DNA from: Actinosynnema sp. ALI-1.44
GTDB taxonomy: Bacteria > Actinomycetota > Actinomycetes > Mycobacteriales > Pseudonocardiaceae
DNA: 64,000 bases
Assembly (NCBI RefSeq): GCF_001984155.1
Contig: NZ_MTQO01000050.1
Coordinates: forward strand, 434,001 to 498,000
Reading direction: 5' to 3'
Both the position numbers and the translations under genes were made by a program. The notes under the pieces were generated by a model that saw only the letters and a program-made list of their open reading frames with translations, had not been told where the DNA came from and did no database searches. Within the stretch, counting starts at the first letter, position 1. Every line of letters starts with the position of its first letter. Shown piece after piece: positions 16,465-24,490 of the stretch.

Positions 16465-17570
16465 TGGCCTCGCTTGAGCTGGCCAAGGCGCGGCTGACCA
16501 ACTTCGCCACGCACGAGGCCGCCGGGATCTCGCCGCTGTACGAGTTACTGGCCGGCCGGGCGAAGGACGACGACGAGGTGGCCGCGCTGCTGGCCGCCGC
16601 GCCGGAGAACTTCGCGCACGGCACGCTGTTCTTCGCCGCCGCGCAACGCCTCGTCCAGGCGGAGCCGTGGATCGAGCTGGCCAGCTACTACCTGACCATG
16701 GGCGGCAGCTTCGGACCGGACGAGCGCGTCTGGACGTTGTTCCGCGAGTTCGTGCTCGACCGCGCGGACAAGATGCGGGAGCTGATCTCCACGCGGACCA
16801 CGCAGACCAACGAGGTGCGCAGGGCGGCCCCGATGTTCCCGGCCATCGCCATGGCGGCCAAGGAGGCCGCCAAGGTCAGCAAGGGACCGATCGGGCTGCT
16901 CGACGTCGGCGCCAGCGCGGGCCTGCTGCTCGGCGTCGACCGCTACGGCTTCCGCTACCAGAACGAGGCGGGCGAGCAGGTCAACGCGGGCCCCGCGAAG
17001 ACGCCGCTGGTGCTGACCTGCGCCGTGTCGGGGCAGCCGTTGCCCAAGCTGCCGAAGAAGATCGCCGTCGGCGCCAAGGTGGGGCTCGACCGCAGGCCGA
17101 TCGACCTGCGCGACGAGGAGGAACTCGCCTGGCTGGAGGCCTGCGTCTGGGCCGACCAGCCGGAACGGTCCCGCACGCTGCGCGTCGCCGCCGAGATGCA
17201 GGAGAAGGACCGGCCGGTGCTGGTTGCCGGGGACGCGGTCGACGACCTCGCGACGGCTGCCGGCCACGTGCCCGCGGAGCTGCCTCTCGTCGTCATGACG
17301 AGCCACGTGCTGCCGTACATGTCGGATGATCGGAGGCAGGAGTTCGTGGCCGCTGTGGCCGCGCTGGCGGCCACCAGACCCCTCTGGTGGGTCAGCCAGG
17401 AGCACTACCTCGCCGCGATGACCTACCTGGTGCCCGGTCGCACGGAGCTCGAGGACCACCCCAAGGACAACTGGGGCCTGCTCGGTCTCGTCACGTGGGA
17501 GGCAGGCAAGCCGGACGCGCGCCTGCTCGGCCGGACCGGCGCACACGGCCAAAGCCTGTCCTGGCTGTGA
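16464..17570 (+). CDS. DUF2332 domain-containing protein
   Basis: 368 aa. Begins at ATG 16464, overlapping the MaoC stop as TGATG. Family features: the N-terminal helix SLELAKARLTNFATHEAAG, the APENFAHGTLFFAAAQRLVQ segment, IGLLDVGASAGLLLGVDRYG (a Rossmann-like glycine-rich turn, residues ~150-170) and LPLVVMTSHVLPYM. The DVGASAG turn resembles an S-adenosylmethionine site, but no methyltransferase activity is known for DUF2332 to my knowledge. Convergent with a NUDIX gene that ends 10 nt downstream. Confidence 0.9.
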   Translation: MASLELAKARLTNFATHEAAGISPLYELLAGRAKDDDEVAALLAAAPENFAHGTLFFAAAQRLVQAEPWIELASYYLTMGGSFGPDERVWTLFREFVLDRADKMRELISTRTTQTNEVRRAAPMFPAIAMAAKEAAKVSKGPIGLLDVGASAGLLLGVDRYGFRYQNEAGEQVNAGPAKTPLVLTCAVSGQPLPKLPKKIAVGAKVGLDRRPIDLRDEEELAWLEACVWADQPERSRTLRVAAEMQEKDRPVLVAGDAVDDLATAAGHVPAELPLVVMTSHVLPYMSDDRRQEFVAAVAALAATRPLWWVSQEHYLAAMTYLVPGRTELEDHPKDNWGLLGLVTWEAGKPDARLLGRTGAHGQSLSWL

Positions 17571-17579
17571 CAGCGAAAC

Positions 17580-17984
17580 CTATGCGCGAGGCAGCATGGA
17601 CCAGTCCCGAAGTGTGGGAGCAAGGTCGACGCTGAGCAAATTCGTCCGTTCGAGTGTGGTGAACGTCGCCAGGTCGACCCATGCGGCCTCGGCGGCGTCG
17701 TCACCCGCCCGCAGAACGCCCCCGGTGACCTGGCATTCGTAGTCGAAGATCTCGTACAAACCGCTCGCGGCCGGGCGGGTGACGGTGCCGACCAAACGGC
17801 CGAGCGAAACGCTCAAACCGGTCTCTTCGCGCAGCTCACGGGCCACGGCGGCCGCGTCGGACTCACCGGGTTCGACCCGTCCGCCGGGGATGGACCACAG
17901 GCCCTGACCAGGGGCGTTCGCACGTTTAACCATCAGAAGACGGCCATATGTGTCGTGCGTCACCCCTCCGACGCACCTGATCAT
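17580..17984 (-). CDS. NUDIX hydrolase
   Basis: 134 aa. A complete Nudix box is present: [20 protein letters not shown] followed by ETGL (about residues 33-57), fitting G-x5-E-x7-REUxEExGU. The box coordinates Mg2+ and hydrolyses a nucleoside diphosphate linked to another moiety. The strand order [21 protein letters not shown] is typical of MutT-like members. ATG 17984 is chosen (GCAGG 6 nt upstream); GTG codons just upstream would add about 9 residues. Monocistronic, convergent with DUF2332. Substrate unknown. Confidence 0.93.
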   Translation of the reverse strand: MIRCVGGVTHDTYGRLLMVKRANAPGQGLWSIPGGRVEPGESDAAAVARELREETGLSVSLGRLVGTVTRPAASGLYEIFDYECQVTGGVLRAGDDAAEAAWVDLATFTTLERTNLLSVDLAPTLRDWSMLPRA

Positions 17985-18148
17985 ACGAACCTGCCCACCC
18001 TGCACGACCACGCAGCGTAGCGTGATCGGGCCGGGCCTCTGAGCGCCTGCTCCGAGTGCTGTACAACTCTCGTCAGGTGACCGCCTCGTGCGGTACAACG
18101 GTTTTCAACAGGCGCCACTGGGTGCGAAGAAGGACGGGGTTGGTCGTC

Positions 18149-18313
18149 GTGAACACGAAGAAAATTCTCGTGTTGACCGGAGTCGCTTTGCTCGTGTTCT
18201 TCCTGGTAACTCAACCGACGCAGTCGGCGGGCATCGTGACCAACATCATCGACACGCTGAAGGAAGCCGCGGAGGCCGTAATTACCTTCGTCCGCACTGT
18301 CTTCAGCGGGTAA
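18149..18313 (+). CDS. Small membrane or secreted protein, 54 aa
   Basis: GTG 18149, preceded by AAGGACGGGG, gives a 54-aa protein: a short Asn-Thr-Lys-Lys N-terminus, a hydrophobic helix (ILVLTGVALLVFFLVTQ), then an amphipathic C-terminal helix (IVTNIIDTLKEAAEAVITFV). It could be a signal-anchored small membrane protein. I recall similar 50-55 aa proteins beside PH-domain genes in related actinomycetes. It is 18 nt upstream of the PH-domain gene and probably cotranscribed. No function is known. Confidence 0.7.
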   Translation: MNTKKILVLTGVALLVFFLVTQPTQSAGIVTNIIDTLKEAAEAVITFVRTVFSG

Positions 18314-18331
18314 TCGCGAGATACTGGACAC

Positions 18332-18892
18332 ATGTTCGCGCCCAGGGACCCAGACGAGTACCTCCTCGACTCCGAACGAAGAGTGATCCGGGTTCGCCGG
18401 CATTGGGCGGTGCTGGCGTGGGATGTCTTCGAGGCGGCGGCGTTGCTCGCTGTCGCCGTGATGATCTCCTACATCCTGCCGCCGTCGATGTGGCTGTTTC
18501 AGAACGTGCTCTGGTACGCGGCGCTGATCGTGCTGCTCCGGTTCGCCTACCTGGTGCTCGAGTGGTGGGTGGAGCGGATCGTCGTGACCGACAAACGGTT
18601 CATGATGACCACAGGCGTGTTCACGACGAAGGTCCTGATGATGCCGATCGGCAAGGTGACGGACCTCACGTACGAACGTTCGTGGGTGGGCAGGCTGTTC
18701 GGCTACGGCACGATGGTCGTCGAGTCGGCTGGTCAGATCCAGGCGCTCAACAAGATCAACTACCTGCCGAAGCCGGAGCAGGTCTACGACGCCATCTCGG
18801 AACTGGTGTTCGGTGACAAGAAGGCACAGGCCGAGCGGTTCTCGATGATCAAGGCCAAGAAGGCGGCCTTGGGCAAGAAGGCCGCGGGCTAG
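18332..18892 (+). CDS. Bacterial PH-domain membrane protein
   Basis: 186 aa. Two hydrophobic segments (residues ~27-47 and ~52-75) lie between a basic N-terminus (DSERRVIRVRRHWAVLAWD) and a cytoplasmic bacterial PH domain (bPH2) at ~80-160: RIVVTDKRFMMTTGVFTTKV, MPIGKVTDLTYERSW, YGTMVVESAGQIQALNKINY. The tail is Lys-rich. Such proteins are widespread actinobacterial membrane proteins without settled function. Likely in one transcript with the preceding 54-aa gene. Confidence 0.9.
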   Translation: MFAPRDPDEYLLDSERRVIRVRRHWAVLAWDVFEAAALLAVAVMISYILPPSMWLFQNVLWYAALIVLLRFAYLVLEWWVERIVVTDKRFMMTTGVFTTKVLMMPIGKVTDLTYERSWVGRLFGYGTMVVESAGQIQALNKINYLPKPEQVYDAISELVFGDKKAQAERFSMIKAKKAALGKKAAG

Positions 18893-18930
18893 CGGTCGGC
18901 CGTTGGCCAGGCGCCTGTGCGGAGAGAGCC

Positions 18931-19836
18931 ATGCCATGCAGCACACTGGATGGCATGGTGATCGACCTGCACACGCACTCGTCCGTATCGGACGGCACGG
19001 ACACGCCGACAGAACTGATCACCACGGCGGCCGAGTCCGGGTTGTCCGTGGTCGCGTTGACCGACCACGACACCACTGCGGGCTGGGCCGAAGCGGCGGC
19101 GGCGCTGCCGGACGGCCTGTCACTGGTCCGGGGTGCCGAGCTGTCCTGCGAATCCCCGAACGGGCTCGGTGGCGTGGTCACCGTGCACCTGCTGGCATAC
19201 CTCTTCGACCCCGACGCGCCCGTGATCGTGGCCGAGCAGTCCCGGCTGCGCGCTGAACGGCGCGAGCGCCTGCACAAGATGGCCAAGCGCATGGCCGCCG
19301 ACGGCTACCCCGTCGACGCGGACGACCTGCTCGCCTCGCTCCCGGCGGACTCGCCCGCCGGTCGTCCGCACTTGGCCATGGCGTTGGTCCAAGCGGGTGT
19401 CGTCGAATCGGTCGACGAGGCGTTCCGGGTGTTCCTCAACTCACGCGGCCGGTTCATGGTCAGCAGACGGGACACCCCCGTGCACACCGCCATCCAGATG
19501 ATCGCCGACGCGGGTGGCGTGACCGTCCTCGCGCACGCCTTCGCCCGGCACCGCGGCCCGACCCTCACCGCCGACGTGATCAAGGAGCTGGCCGCGGCCG
19601 GGCTGAGCGGCCTGGAGGTCGACCACCCCGACCACACCCCGTCCGCCCGCGCGGAACTGGCCGAGCTGGCAGGCGACCTGCGCCTGGTCAAGACCGGCTC
19701 GAGCGACTACCACGGCACGAACAAGACGATCAGGATCGGCCAGGAGTCGACATCGCCCGAGGCGCTCGCGGAACTCGTCGCCCGCACGTCCGGCGTCGTT
19801 CCCGTGCTGCACGGAAAAGTCATGTCCAGCGGCTGA
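18931..19836 (+). CDS. PHP-domain phosphoesterase
   Basis: 301 aa. The PHP metal-binding motif DLHTHSSVSDGTDTP starts at residue 11, followed by ALTDHDTTAGW and RGAELSC, and C-terminally by VLAHAF, GLEVDHPDHT and TGSSDYHG, the histidine/aspartate set of a trinuclear metal centre. Related actinobacterial enzymes hydrolyse 3',5'-nucleotide bisphosphate or 5'-nucleotides (TrpH/YciV type). ATG 18931 has a GGAGAG SD; ATG 18955 (start MVIDLHTH) is the alternative and fits family length better. The 3' end overlaps the convergent regulator gene by 17 nt. Confidence 0.92.
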   Translation: MPCSTLDGMVIDLHTHSSVSDGTDTPTELITTAAESGLSVVALTDHDTTAGWAEAAAALPDGLSLVRGAELSCESPNGLGGVVTVHLLAYLFDPDAPVIVAEQSRLRAERRERLHKMAKRMAADGYPVDADDLLASLPADSPAGRPHLAMALVQAGVVESVDEAFRVFLNSRGRFMVSRRDTPVHTAIQMIADAGGVTVLAHAFARHRGPTLTADVIKELAAAGLSGLEVDHPDHTPSARAELAELAGDLRLVKTGSSDYHGTNKTIRIGQESTSPEALAELVARTSGVVPVLHGKVMSSG

Positions 19837-21511
19837 GCAACCGGGTGGCCAGCTCGACCAGGCCGTGGTCGAGACGGCGGAAGTACGTGGCGCGGCTGAG
19901 GTGCAGCTGGTTGGCGACGCCGACGTGGTCACGTCGTCTGCGCAGGTAGTACGCGTGCAGGATGTGCCCGGCCTGTGAGGTCGTCTGGTTCCGCGCGCCC
20001 GCCAGTTCCGTGATGGCGGTGGTCAGGAAGTCGTGCAGGACCTCCGGAGTACCGGTGATCACGACCAACGGGCTGCGCGCGAGTTTCACGGAATCGCCGA
20101 CGTGGTCGAGCGCCTTGCGGATCTCCGCCGCGCACCACCGGACGTCCGCGGGCACGGGCGGCGCGACGCCCGCCGCGGCGAGCCCGTCCAGCCAGCCCGT
20201 GACGCGGTCCCACGTAACGAAGTCCTGCGTGAATATCTCCGAATCCCGGCCGCAGTCGTAGGGATCACGGCGGGCGGCACCCGGGTGGTCGAACCCGAAC
20301 CGGCGGGACAACGCCTGGTACTGCGGCGACGGCGTGGCTATCACGAGCCCGCCGTGCTGCACGCCGACCGTGAGGACGTGCCGCAGGAGCGCGGCGTGTG
20401 CGGCCGGTTGGCGCGGGTCGCAGACGGCCATGCCGACGAACGCGCCGTCGACGAGACTTCCGGTGTGCTGCTGGGTGATCGGTTCGATCACCGCCATCGT
20501 GTCGTCGGTGATCCGCGGGGTGAAGCTCATCCCGACGGGGTGGCCGTCCGGCCCGCACACCAGGTTGAACCCGTCGGCGGCGTGCGTCAGCCAGTCGTCG
20601 AGCATCCGGTTGGTCCTCGCCGGGTTGAGCCCGCCCTGCCGGGCCCATTCCCGCACGAACACGGCGATCTCGTCGTACTCGTCGGGGGAAGCCTTGCGGA
20701 CGCGGGGGTCCTGGTTCGACGGCGGGAACAGCGACTGCCGGACAAGGGGATCATCGGTGAGGAACAGCGATTGCTCCGTGAGCGCCTGGCGGATCTCGCT
20801 GTCGGTCGCGGCGGCGAGCAGCCGCCGGGTGCGGACTGCCGCCTTGGTGATGGCCGTCCGGTGCGCCACCGGTTCGCGCCAGCGGTACCGCAGATCCAGC
20901 AGCGTCCGGAACGGCTCGATCACCGCGAGGCCGGTCGTGGTCGCGGTGACCAGGCACGAGTCGGCCAGGTCGGCGAACCAGTCGTGGTCACGCGGGAGCT
21001 CGGCCAGTTCGGTCAGCAGCTCCTCGTCGGCCCGGCCGACGACGGCCAGGTCCGCGAGTGCTTCGGCGAACCGGGGTTCGAGCCGCATCTCGCGCAGTGC
21101 CCGGTCGGCGACCGCGCCTGGCACGTCCGGCGGGACCTCGCGCAACGCCCGGCACAGACTGCCGACCACCAAGGGCAGCCCGCCGGACAACACCGTGACG
21201 ATGTCGTGGTCGACGCCGAGCCGCGCGGCCAGTTCCGCCACCTCGGGCGCAGTCCAGCGCGGCACATCGATGACGACCCCATGCGCAGGTTTGCGGCTCG
21301 CCAGAACGGCAGGCGGGTCGTTCGGGCCGACGTCGGCGGGGTCGTCGAGGAAGGTCACTGTCTGTGACAAACAGTGGTCCGCGGCCAGTGCGGAGAGGAT
21401 GGTGGACTTGCCGACCCCGATCGGGCCGACCAGGTTGATCACGCGCGTTCCGGCTGCCAGCAAAGACTTGACCTGGTCGGACACGGACGCCTGGCTCGTG
21501 CTCAGCTCCAC
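19820..21511 (-). CDS. P-loop ATPase / GNAT-like / HTH fusion protein, putative regulator
   Basis: 563 aa with an unusual architecture. Walker A GPIGVGKST is at 29-37 and a probable Walker B-like hydrophobic-Asp stretch (VVIDVPRW) near 80, followed by an alpha-helical AAA+/STAND-like region to ~260. Residues ~285-400 look like a GNAT acetyltransferase fold (GPDGHPVGMSFTPRI, GAFVGMAVCDPRQPAAHAAL, YQALSRRFGFDHPG). The C-terminus (about 515-560) has a helix-turn-helix, RDHVGVANQLHLSRATYFRRL. An ATP-driven transcription factor with a ligand-like GNAT module is the simplest reading. The 310-nt upstream gap contains a strong hairpin. Confidence 0.8.
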   Translation of the reverse strand: MELSTSQASVSDQVKSLLAAGTRVINLVGPIGVGKSTILSALAADHCLSQTVTFLDDPADVGPNDPPAVLASRKPAHGVVIDVPRWTAPEVAELAARLGVDHDIVTVLSGGLPLVVGSLCRALREVPPDVPGAVADRALREMRLEPRFAEALADLAVVGRADEELLTELAELPRDHDWFADLADSCLVTATTTGLAVIEPFRTLLDLRYRWREPVAHRTAITKAAVRTRRLLAAATDSEIRQALTEQSLFLTDDPLVRQSLFPPSNQDPRVRKASPDEYDEIAVFVREWARQGGLNPARTNRMLDDWLTHAADGFNLVCGPDGHPVGMSFTPRITDDTMAVIEPITQQHTGSLVDGAFVGMAVCDPRQPAAHAALLRHVLTVGVQHGGLVIATPSPQYQALSRRFGFDHPGAARRDPYDCGRDSEIFTQDFVTWDRVTGWLDGLAAAGVAPPVPADVRWCAAEIRKALDHVGDSVKLARSPLVVITGTPEVLHDFLTTAITELAGARNQTTSQAGHILHAYYLRRRRDHVGVANQLHLSRATYFRRLDHGLVELATRLLSRWT

Positions 21512-21583
21512 GCCAGGATGTAATCCGCACCGGTGAATTGGTTACTGGCCCGGCGCATGCTCCACTCGAATGGCCTAACGGGT

Positions 21584-21629
21584 GACCCGTCCGCGTTCTA
21601 CCCGCTCACCCCCGGGACGCGGACGGGTC
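21584..21629 (+). other. Long hairpin in the marC upstream region
   Basis: GACCCGTCCGCGT (21584-21596) and ACGCGGACGGGTC (21617-21629) are perfect 13-bp inverted repeats with a 20-nt loop. A smaller dyad, CGGGTGACCCG, overlaps the left arm (21579-21589) and would compete with it. The site lies in the 310-nt gap 21512-21821 between divergent genes, in which I see no other gene. In the marC direction it would form a strong RNA stem about 190 nt before the start; terminator, attenuator or operator are all possible. Confidence 0.6.
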
Positions 21630-21821
21630 GCCGTTGTCCGCCAGACCCGGGTACTGGGGGTTGACCAAGGTTCTGCGAACGATTGCCGAACACCGACGAC
21701 GATAGGCGCGCCGCCGGCCGGTGGCGTCTCATCGCAGTCTCAACCCGCTCGCGGCGGCTTTCGGCGCGGCCGTGAACAGGGAGAACGTGCTGATCGGCTG
21801 CCGTCCTGTTTGGATGTGCGG

Positions 21822-22451
21822 GTGGCACTGGCTGACTACTTCGACGCGCGGATGTTCACCGCGACCACCATCACCCTGGTGGTGATCATGGACCCACCGG
21901 GCACCATCCCGGTCTTCCTCAGCCTGGTCGGCCGCAAGACGCGAGCGGCGCGGGCCAGGGCGGCCCGGCAGGCCGTGCTCGTCTCGCTCGCGGTGATCTC
22001 GCTGTTCGCGATCGGCGGGCAGGCGATCCTGTCGTACCTGCACATCGGGATCCCGGCGTTGCAGGGCGCGGGCGGCTTGCTGTTGCTGATCATCGCGCTG
22101 GACCTGTTGCACGGCAGCGGCCACACGGAGGCGCAGGAGGTCGAGGACGTCAACATCGCGCTGGTCCCGCTCGGCACACCGTTGCTGGCCGGACCCGGTG
22201 CCATCGCGGCGACGATCGTGTTCGTCCGGCAGGCGGAAGGCAACACCGGGTCGTACGTGGCGCTGGGGTTGGCGATCCTCGCCGTGCACTTCCTGCTGTG
22301 GATCTGCCTGCGGTTCTCCGGCGTGGTGATCAGGCTGATCAAGGAAAGCGGCATCACGTTGCTGGCGAAGATCGCCGGTCTGCTGCTGGCGGCGATCGCG
22401 GTCCAGCTGCTGGCCGACTCCGTCCGCGGTTTTGTCAGTGGCTCAGGGTAA
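21822..22451 (+). CDS. MarC/NAAT family integral membrane protein
   Basis: 209 aa with six hydrophobic segments. Family signatures: FTATTITLVVIMDPPGTIPV near the N-terminus, ALVPLGTPLLAGPGAIAATI in the middle and a C-terminal LLAKIAGLLLAAIAVQLLADS helix. MarC proteins (UPF0056) have no confirmed substrate despite the old antibiotic-resistance name. GTG 21822 gives the normal length; GTG 21816 would add two residues, ATG 21852 would remove the first helix's flank. It ends 10 nt before the RecB-like nuclease start. Confidence 0.92.
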   Translation: MALADYFDARMFTATTITLVVIMDPPGTIPVFLSLVGRKTRAARARAARQAVLVSLAVISLFAIGGQAILSYLHIGIPALQGAGGLLLLIIALDLLHGSGHTEAQEVEDVNIALVPLGTPLLAGPGAIAATIVFVRQAEGNTGSYVALGLAILAVHFLLWICLRFSGVVIRLIKESGITLLAKIAGLLLAAIAVQLLADSVRGFVSGSG

Positions 22452-22461
22452 CTTTGAGAAC

Positions 22462-23295
22462 GTGCAAGGGCAGCTCGGATTCGACAGCATGCCGAAGAAG
22501 CTCGTGCGGGTCACGCCGTCGAAGCTGGCCACGTGGGTGGATTGCCCGCGTCGCTACCGGATGACGTACGTGGACCGCCCGGCTCCGCAGCGCGGCGGCG
22601 CGTACGCGCACTCGACGCTGGGTGCCGTCGTGCACAACGCGTTGCGGGCGTTCTTCGACTTACCACTGGAAAAGCGCACGGTCGAAGCCGGCGCGGCGCT
22701 GGTGACGACGCATTGGAAGGACGACGGTTTCGCCGACGGGGCGCAAGCCGCCGTCTACCGCGACCGCGCCCGCGAATGGGTGGCCCGCTACCTGTCGGAG
22801 ACGGACGTGACCGTCGACCCGATCGGCCTGGAGCGCTGGGTCTCGGCGCCTGCGGGGACGATCGTGGCGGAAGGACGAGTCGACCGCATCGACGACCGCG
22901 ACGGCGAACTGGTGATCATCGACTACAAAACGGGTCGAAGCGCGCTGACGACGGACGACGCCCGAGGCTCGCAGGCGCTCGCGATGTACGCGATAGCGAC
23001 AACGCGAACGCTGCGCCGCAAATGCCGCCGAGTGGAACTTCACCACCTGCCAACAGGTGATGTCGCAGTGTGGGAGCACACAGACGAATCGCTGGCGCGC
23101 CACCAGGCCCGAGCGGAGGAGACAGCGGAGGAACTGCAGCTCGCCACCGACACACTCGACGCAGGCGGCGACCGGGACGTCCTGTTCCCGCCGCAAGTGG
23201 GAAGGCAATGCTCATGGTGCGACTTCCGTCGCCACTGCCCGGAAGGCCAAGCCGCGGGCCCGCCGACAGCCCCGTGGGGGATGCTGGCACCGTGA
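22462..23295 (+). CDS. RecB-family PD-(D/E)XK exonuclease with predicted Fe-S cluster
   Basis: 277 aa. The nuclease core is seen as EGRVDRIDDRDGELVIIDYKTG (Asp in GRVD, Asp-Lys in IDYKTG; residues ~143-166), and an N-terminal RVTPSKLATWVDCPRRY. Four cysteines, one in DCPRR and three in QCSWCDFRRHCPEG at the end, match the 4Fe-4S staple of AddB/Cas4-type nucleases. Many actinobacteria carry this stand-alone gene; it is presumed to work in DNA repair. GTG 22462 is chosen; upstream GTG 22438 is possible and would overlap marC. The next gene overlaps by GTGA. Confidence 0.92.
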   Translation: MQGQLGFDSMPKKLVRVTPSKLATWVDCPRRYRMTYVDRPAPQRGGAYAHSTLGAVVHNALRAFFDLPLEKRTVEAGAALVTTHWKDDGFADGAQAAVYRDRAREWVARYLSETDVTVDPIGLERWVSAPAGTIVAEGRVDRIDDRDGELVIIDYKTGRSALTTDDARGSQALAMYAIATTRTLRRKCRRVELHHLPTGDVAVWEHTDESLARHQARAEETAEELQLATDTLDAGGDRDVLFPPQVGRQCSWCDFRRHCPEGQAAGPPTAPWGMLAP

Positions 23296-23951
23296 CGCCG
23301 GACCAGCCGACGGACGAACTGCCCACCTCCGGCGCGACCGAGGAACTGCCCGCCCCGAACCGGACGCGGGAAGGCAAGCGCGCCGCCGCCAACACGGAGC
23401 AGCTGCCCGTCGAAGGTCCGACGCGGCAGCGGGTTTCCCGCAACCGCGCACGACTGGGTCAGGGGTCGGTCGGCGCGGTGCAGGCGACGGAGGAGTTGCC
23501 CGCACCGGGCTCGGCGCGTGGGGCTGGTGCGCGCAAGTCGATGCGGGAGGCCAAGCATCCGGGTTCCGGTCACAGCTTGCCGCAGGTGACTGAGGAGTTG
23601 TCCGCAGCGGATCCGCCGCAGCGTCCCACGGATGATTTCTCGGTTCCAGGCCCGGAGGCCGTGCGGAAGGACAAGCCCCGCAAGGGCCGGTTCTGGCGTG
23701 AGCTGAGCGGTGCCCTGGCGGCTGGGCTTGTGCTCCTTGCCGTCGCTGTTCTGGTTCTGCAGGTCATCTCGTGGAGCAACGGGGTTCCCGGGCTTGGTGT
23801 CATCGAGCTCGTCGGGCACCTCGTCGCCGCTGGTCTTGCTGTCTACGCGCAACGGGTGATCGATCGCAGGCCCGGCCGACCCGCGTTGGCCGCGGGTTTT
23901 GGCTTAGCCCTTGTCGTTGTGGCGGTGCTTGTTCTGTTCTGGTGGATCTGA
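23292..23951 (+). CDS. Repeat-containing membrane protein
   Basis: 219 aa starting at GTG 23292, overlapping the nuclease stop by 4 nt. The N-terminal ~125 residues are disordered and carry at least five degenerate copies of a [TD]-[ED]-[EQD]-L-[PS] module: TDELPT, TEELPAP, TEQLPV, TEELPAP, TEELSA, ending with a related TDDFSVP. Basic linkers separate the copies. Then come three hydrophobic segments (~140-165, ~170-190, ~198-218). The repeats look like docking motifs or phosphorylation targets facing the cytoplasm. No known family. Confidence 0.75.
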   Translation: MTPDQPTDELPTSGATEELPAPNRTREGKRAAANTEQLPVEGPTRQRVSRNRARLGQGSVGAVQATEELPAPGSARGAGARKSMREAKHPGSGHSLPQVTEELSAADPPQRPTDDFSVPGPEAVRKDKPRKGRFWRELSGALAAGLVLLAVAVLVLQVISWSNGVPGLGVIELVGHLVAAGLAVYAQRVIDRRPGRPALAAGFGLALVVVAVLVLFWWI

Positions 23952-23953
23952 CG

Positions 23954-24427
23954 TCAGGTCAGGTCGCGTTCGAAACAGAGTGAGATCGGCGAGCCGATGT
24001 AGTTGCCGTACAACGGGATCTCGCGGTAGCCCTCGCGGCGGTAGAAGCGGATGGCGTCGGGCTGTTCCGTTCCTGTCTCCAGGCGGACGGTGTGCCACTG
24101 GCGTTCCACCGCGGCTGCTTCCAGTGCGCGCAGCATGCCGGTCGCGACGCCGGTGCCGCGCATGTGCGGGGCGACGTACATGCGCTTGATCTCCGCTGAA
24201 GTGGCGTCGAGCCTGCGCAGGGCGCCGCAGGCGATGGCTTGGCCGGTGTTCGCGTCGAGTGCGACCAGGAAGACGTCGACGTCCGCCGCCGTCGGCAGCG
24301 GGCCGGGTTCGTGGTCGTCGGTGCCGTAGCGGGCGTCGAGTTCGGCACGCTGCCGGAGCCGGAGGTCCTCGCCCGCCGGGTCGTCCCACGGCCTGGCCTC
24401 GATCGTCCACCGCTGTGCGTCGAGCAT
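23954..24427 (-). CDS. GNAT family N-acetyltransferase
   Basis: 157 aa. Acetyl-CoA-binding motif A is clear: RMYVAPHMRGTGVATGML (about 83-100), followed by LETGTEQPDAIRFYRREGY, the usual beta5-alpha4 end. ATG 24427 is preceded by GGGAGGAG at ideal spacing. It is divergent from a TetR regulator, with a 25-bp near-perfect palindrome in the 63-nt gap, so repression by that TetR is likely. The acetylated substrate is unknown; the gene's 3' end lies 3 nt from the convergent repeat-protein stop. Confidence 0.9.
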   Translation of the reverse strand: MLDAQRWTIEARPWDDPAGEDLRLRQRAELDARYGTDDHEPGPLPTAADVDVFLVALDANTGQAIACGALRRLDATSAEIKRMYVAPHMRGTGVATGMLRALEAAAVERQWHTVRLETGTEQPDAIRFYRREGYREIPLYGNYIGSPISLCFERDLT

Positions 24428-24443
24428 CGCCCGCTCCTCCCAT

Positions 24444-24468
24444 AACATCTGTTACGGTAACAGTTGTT
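24444..24468. promoter_or_regulatory. TetR operator palindrome
   Basis: A 25-bp dyad between the divergent GNAT and TetR genes. Its core CTGTTACGGTAACAG (24449-24463) is a perfect 15-bp palindrome centred on G24456; the flanks AACAT and TTGTT extend it with one mismatch per arm. The operator sits 23 nt upstream of the TetR start and 17 nt upstream of the GNAT start. Confidence 0.8.
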
Positions 24469-24490
24469 ACGAGTAGGAGGGGTGCGATCC

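Noticed and set aside
20033-21367. 444-codon open frame on the plus strand inside the ATPase regulator gene
   Set aside because: Composition is that of a shadow frame; the minus strand has Walker A and HTH motifs.
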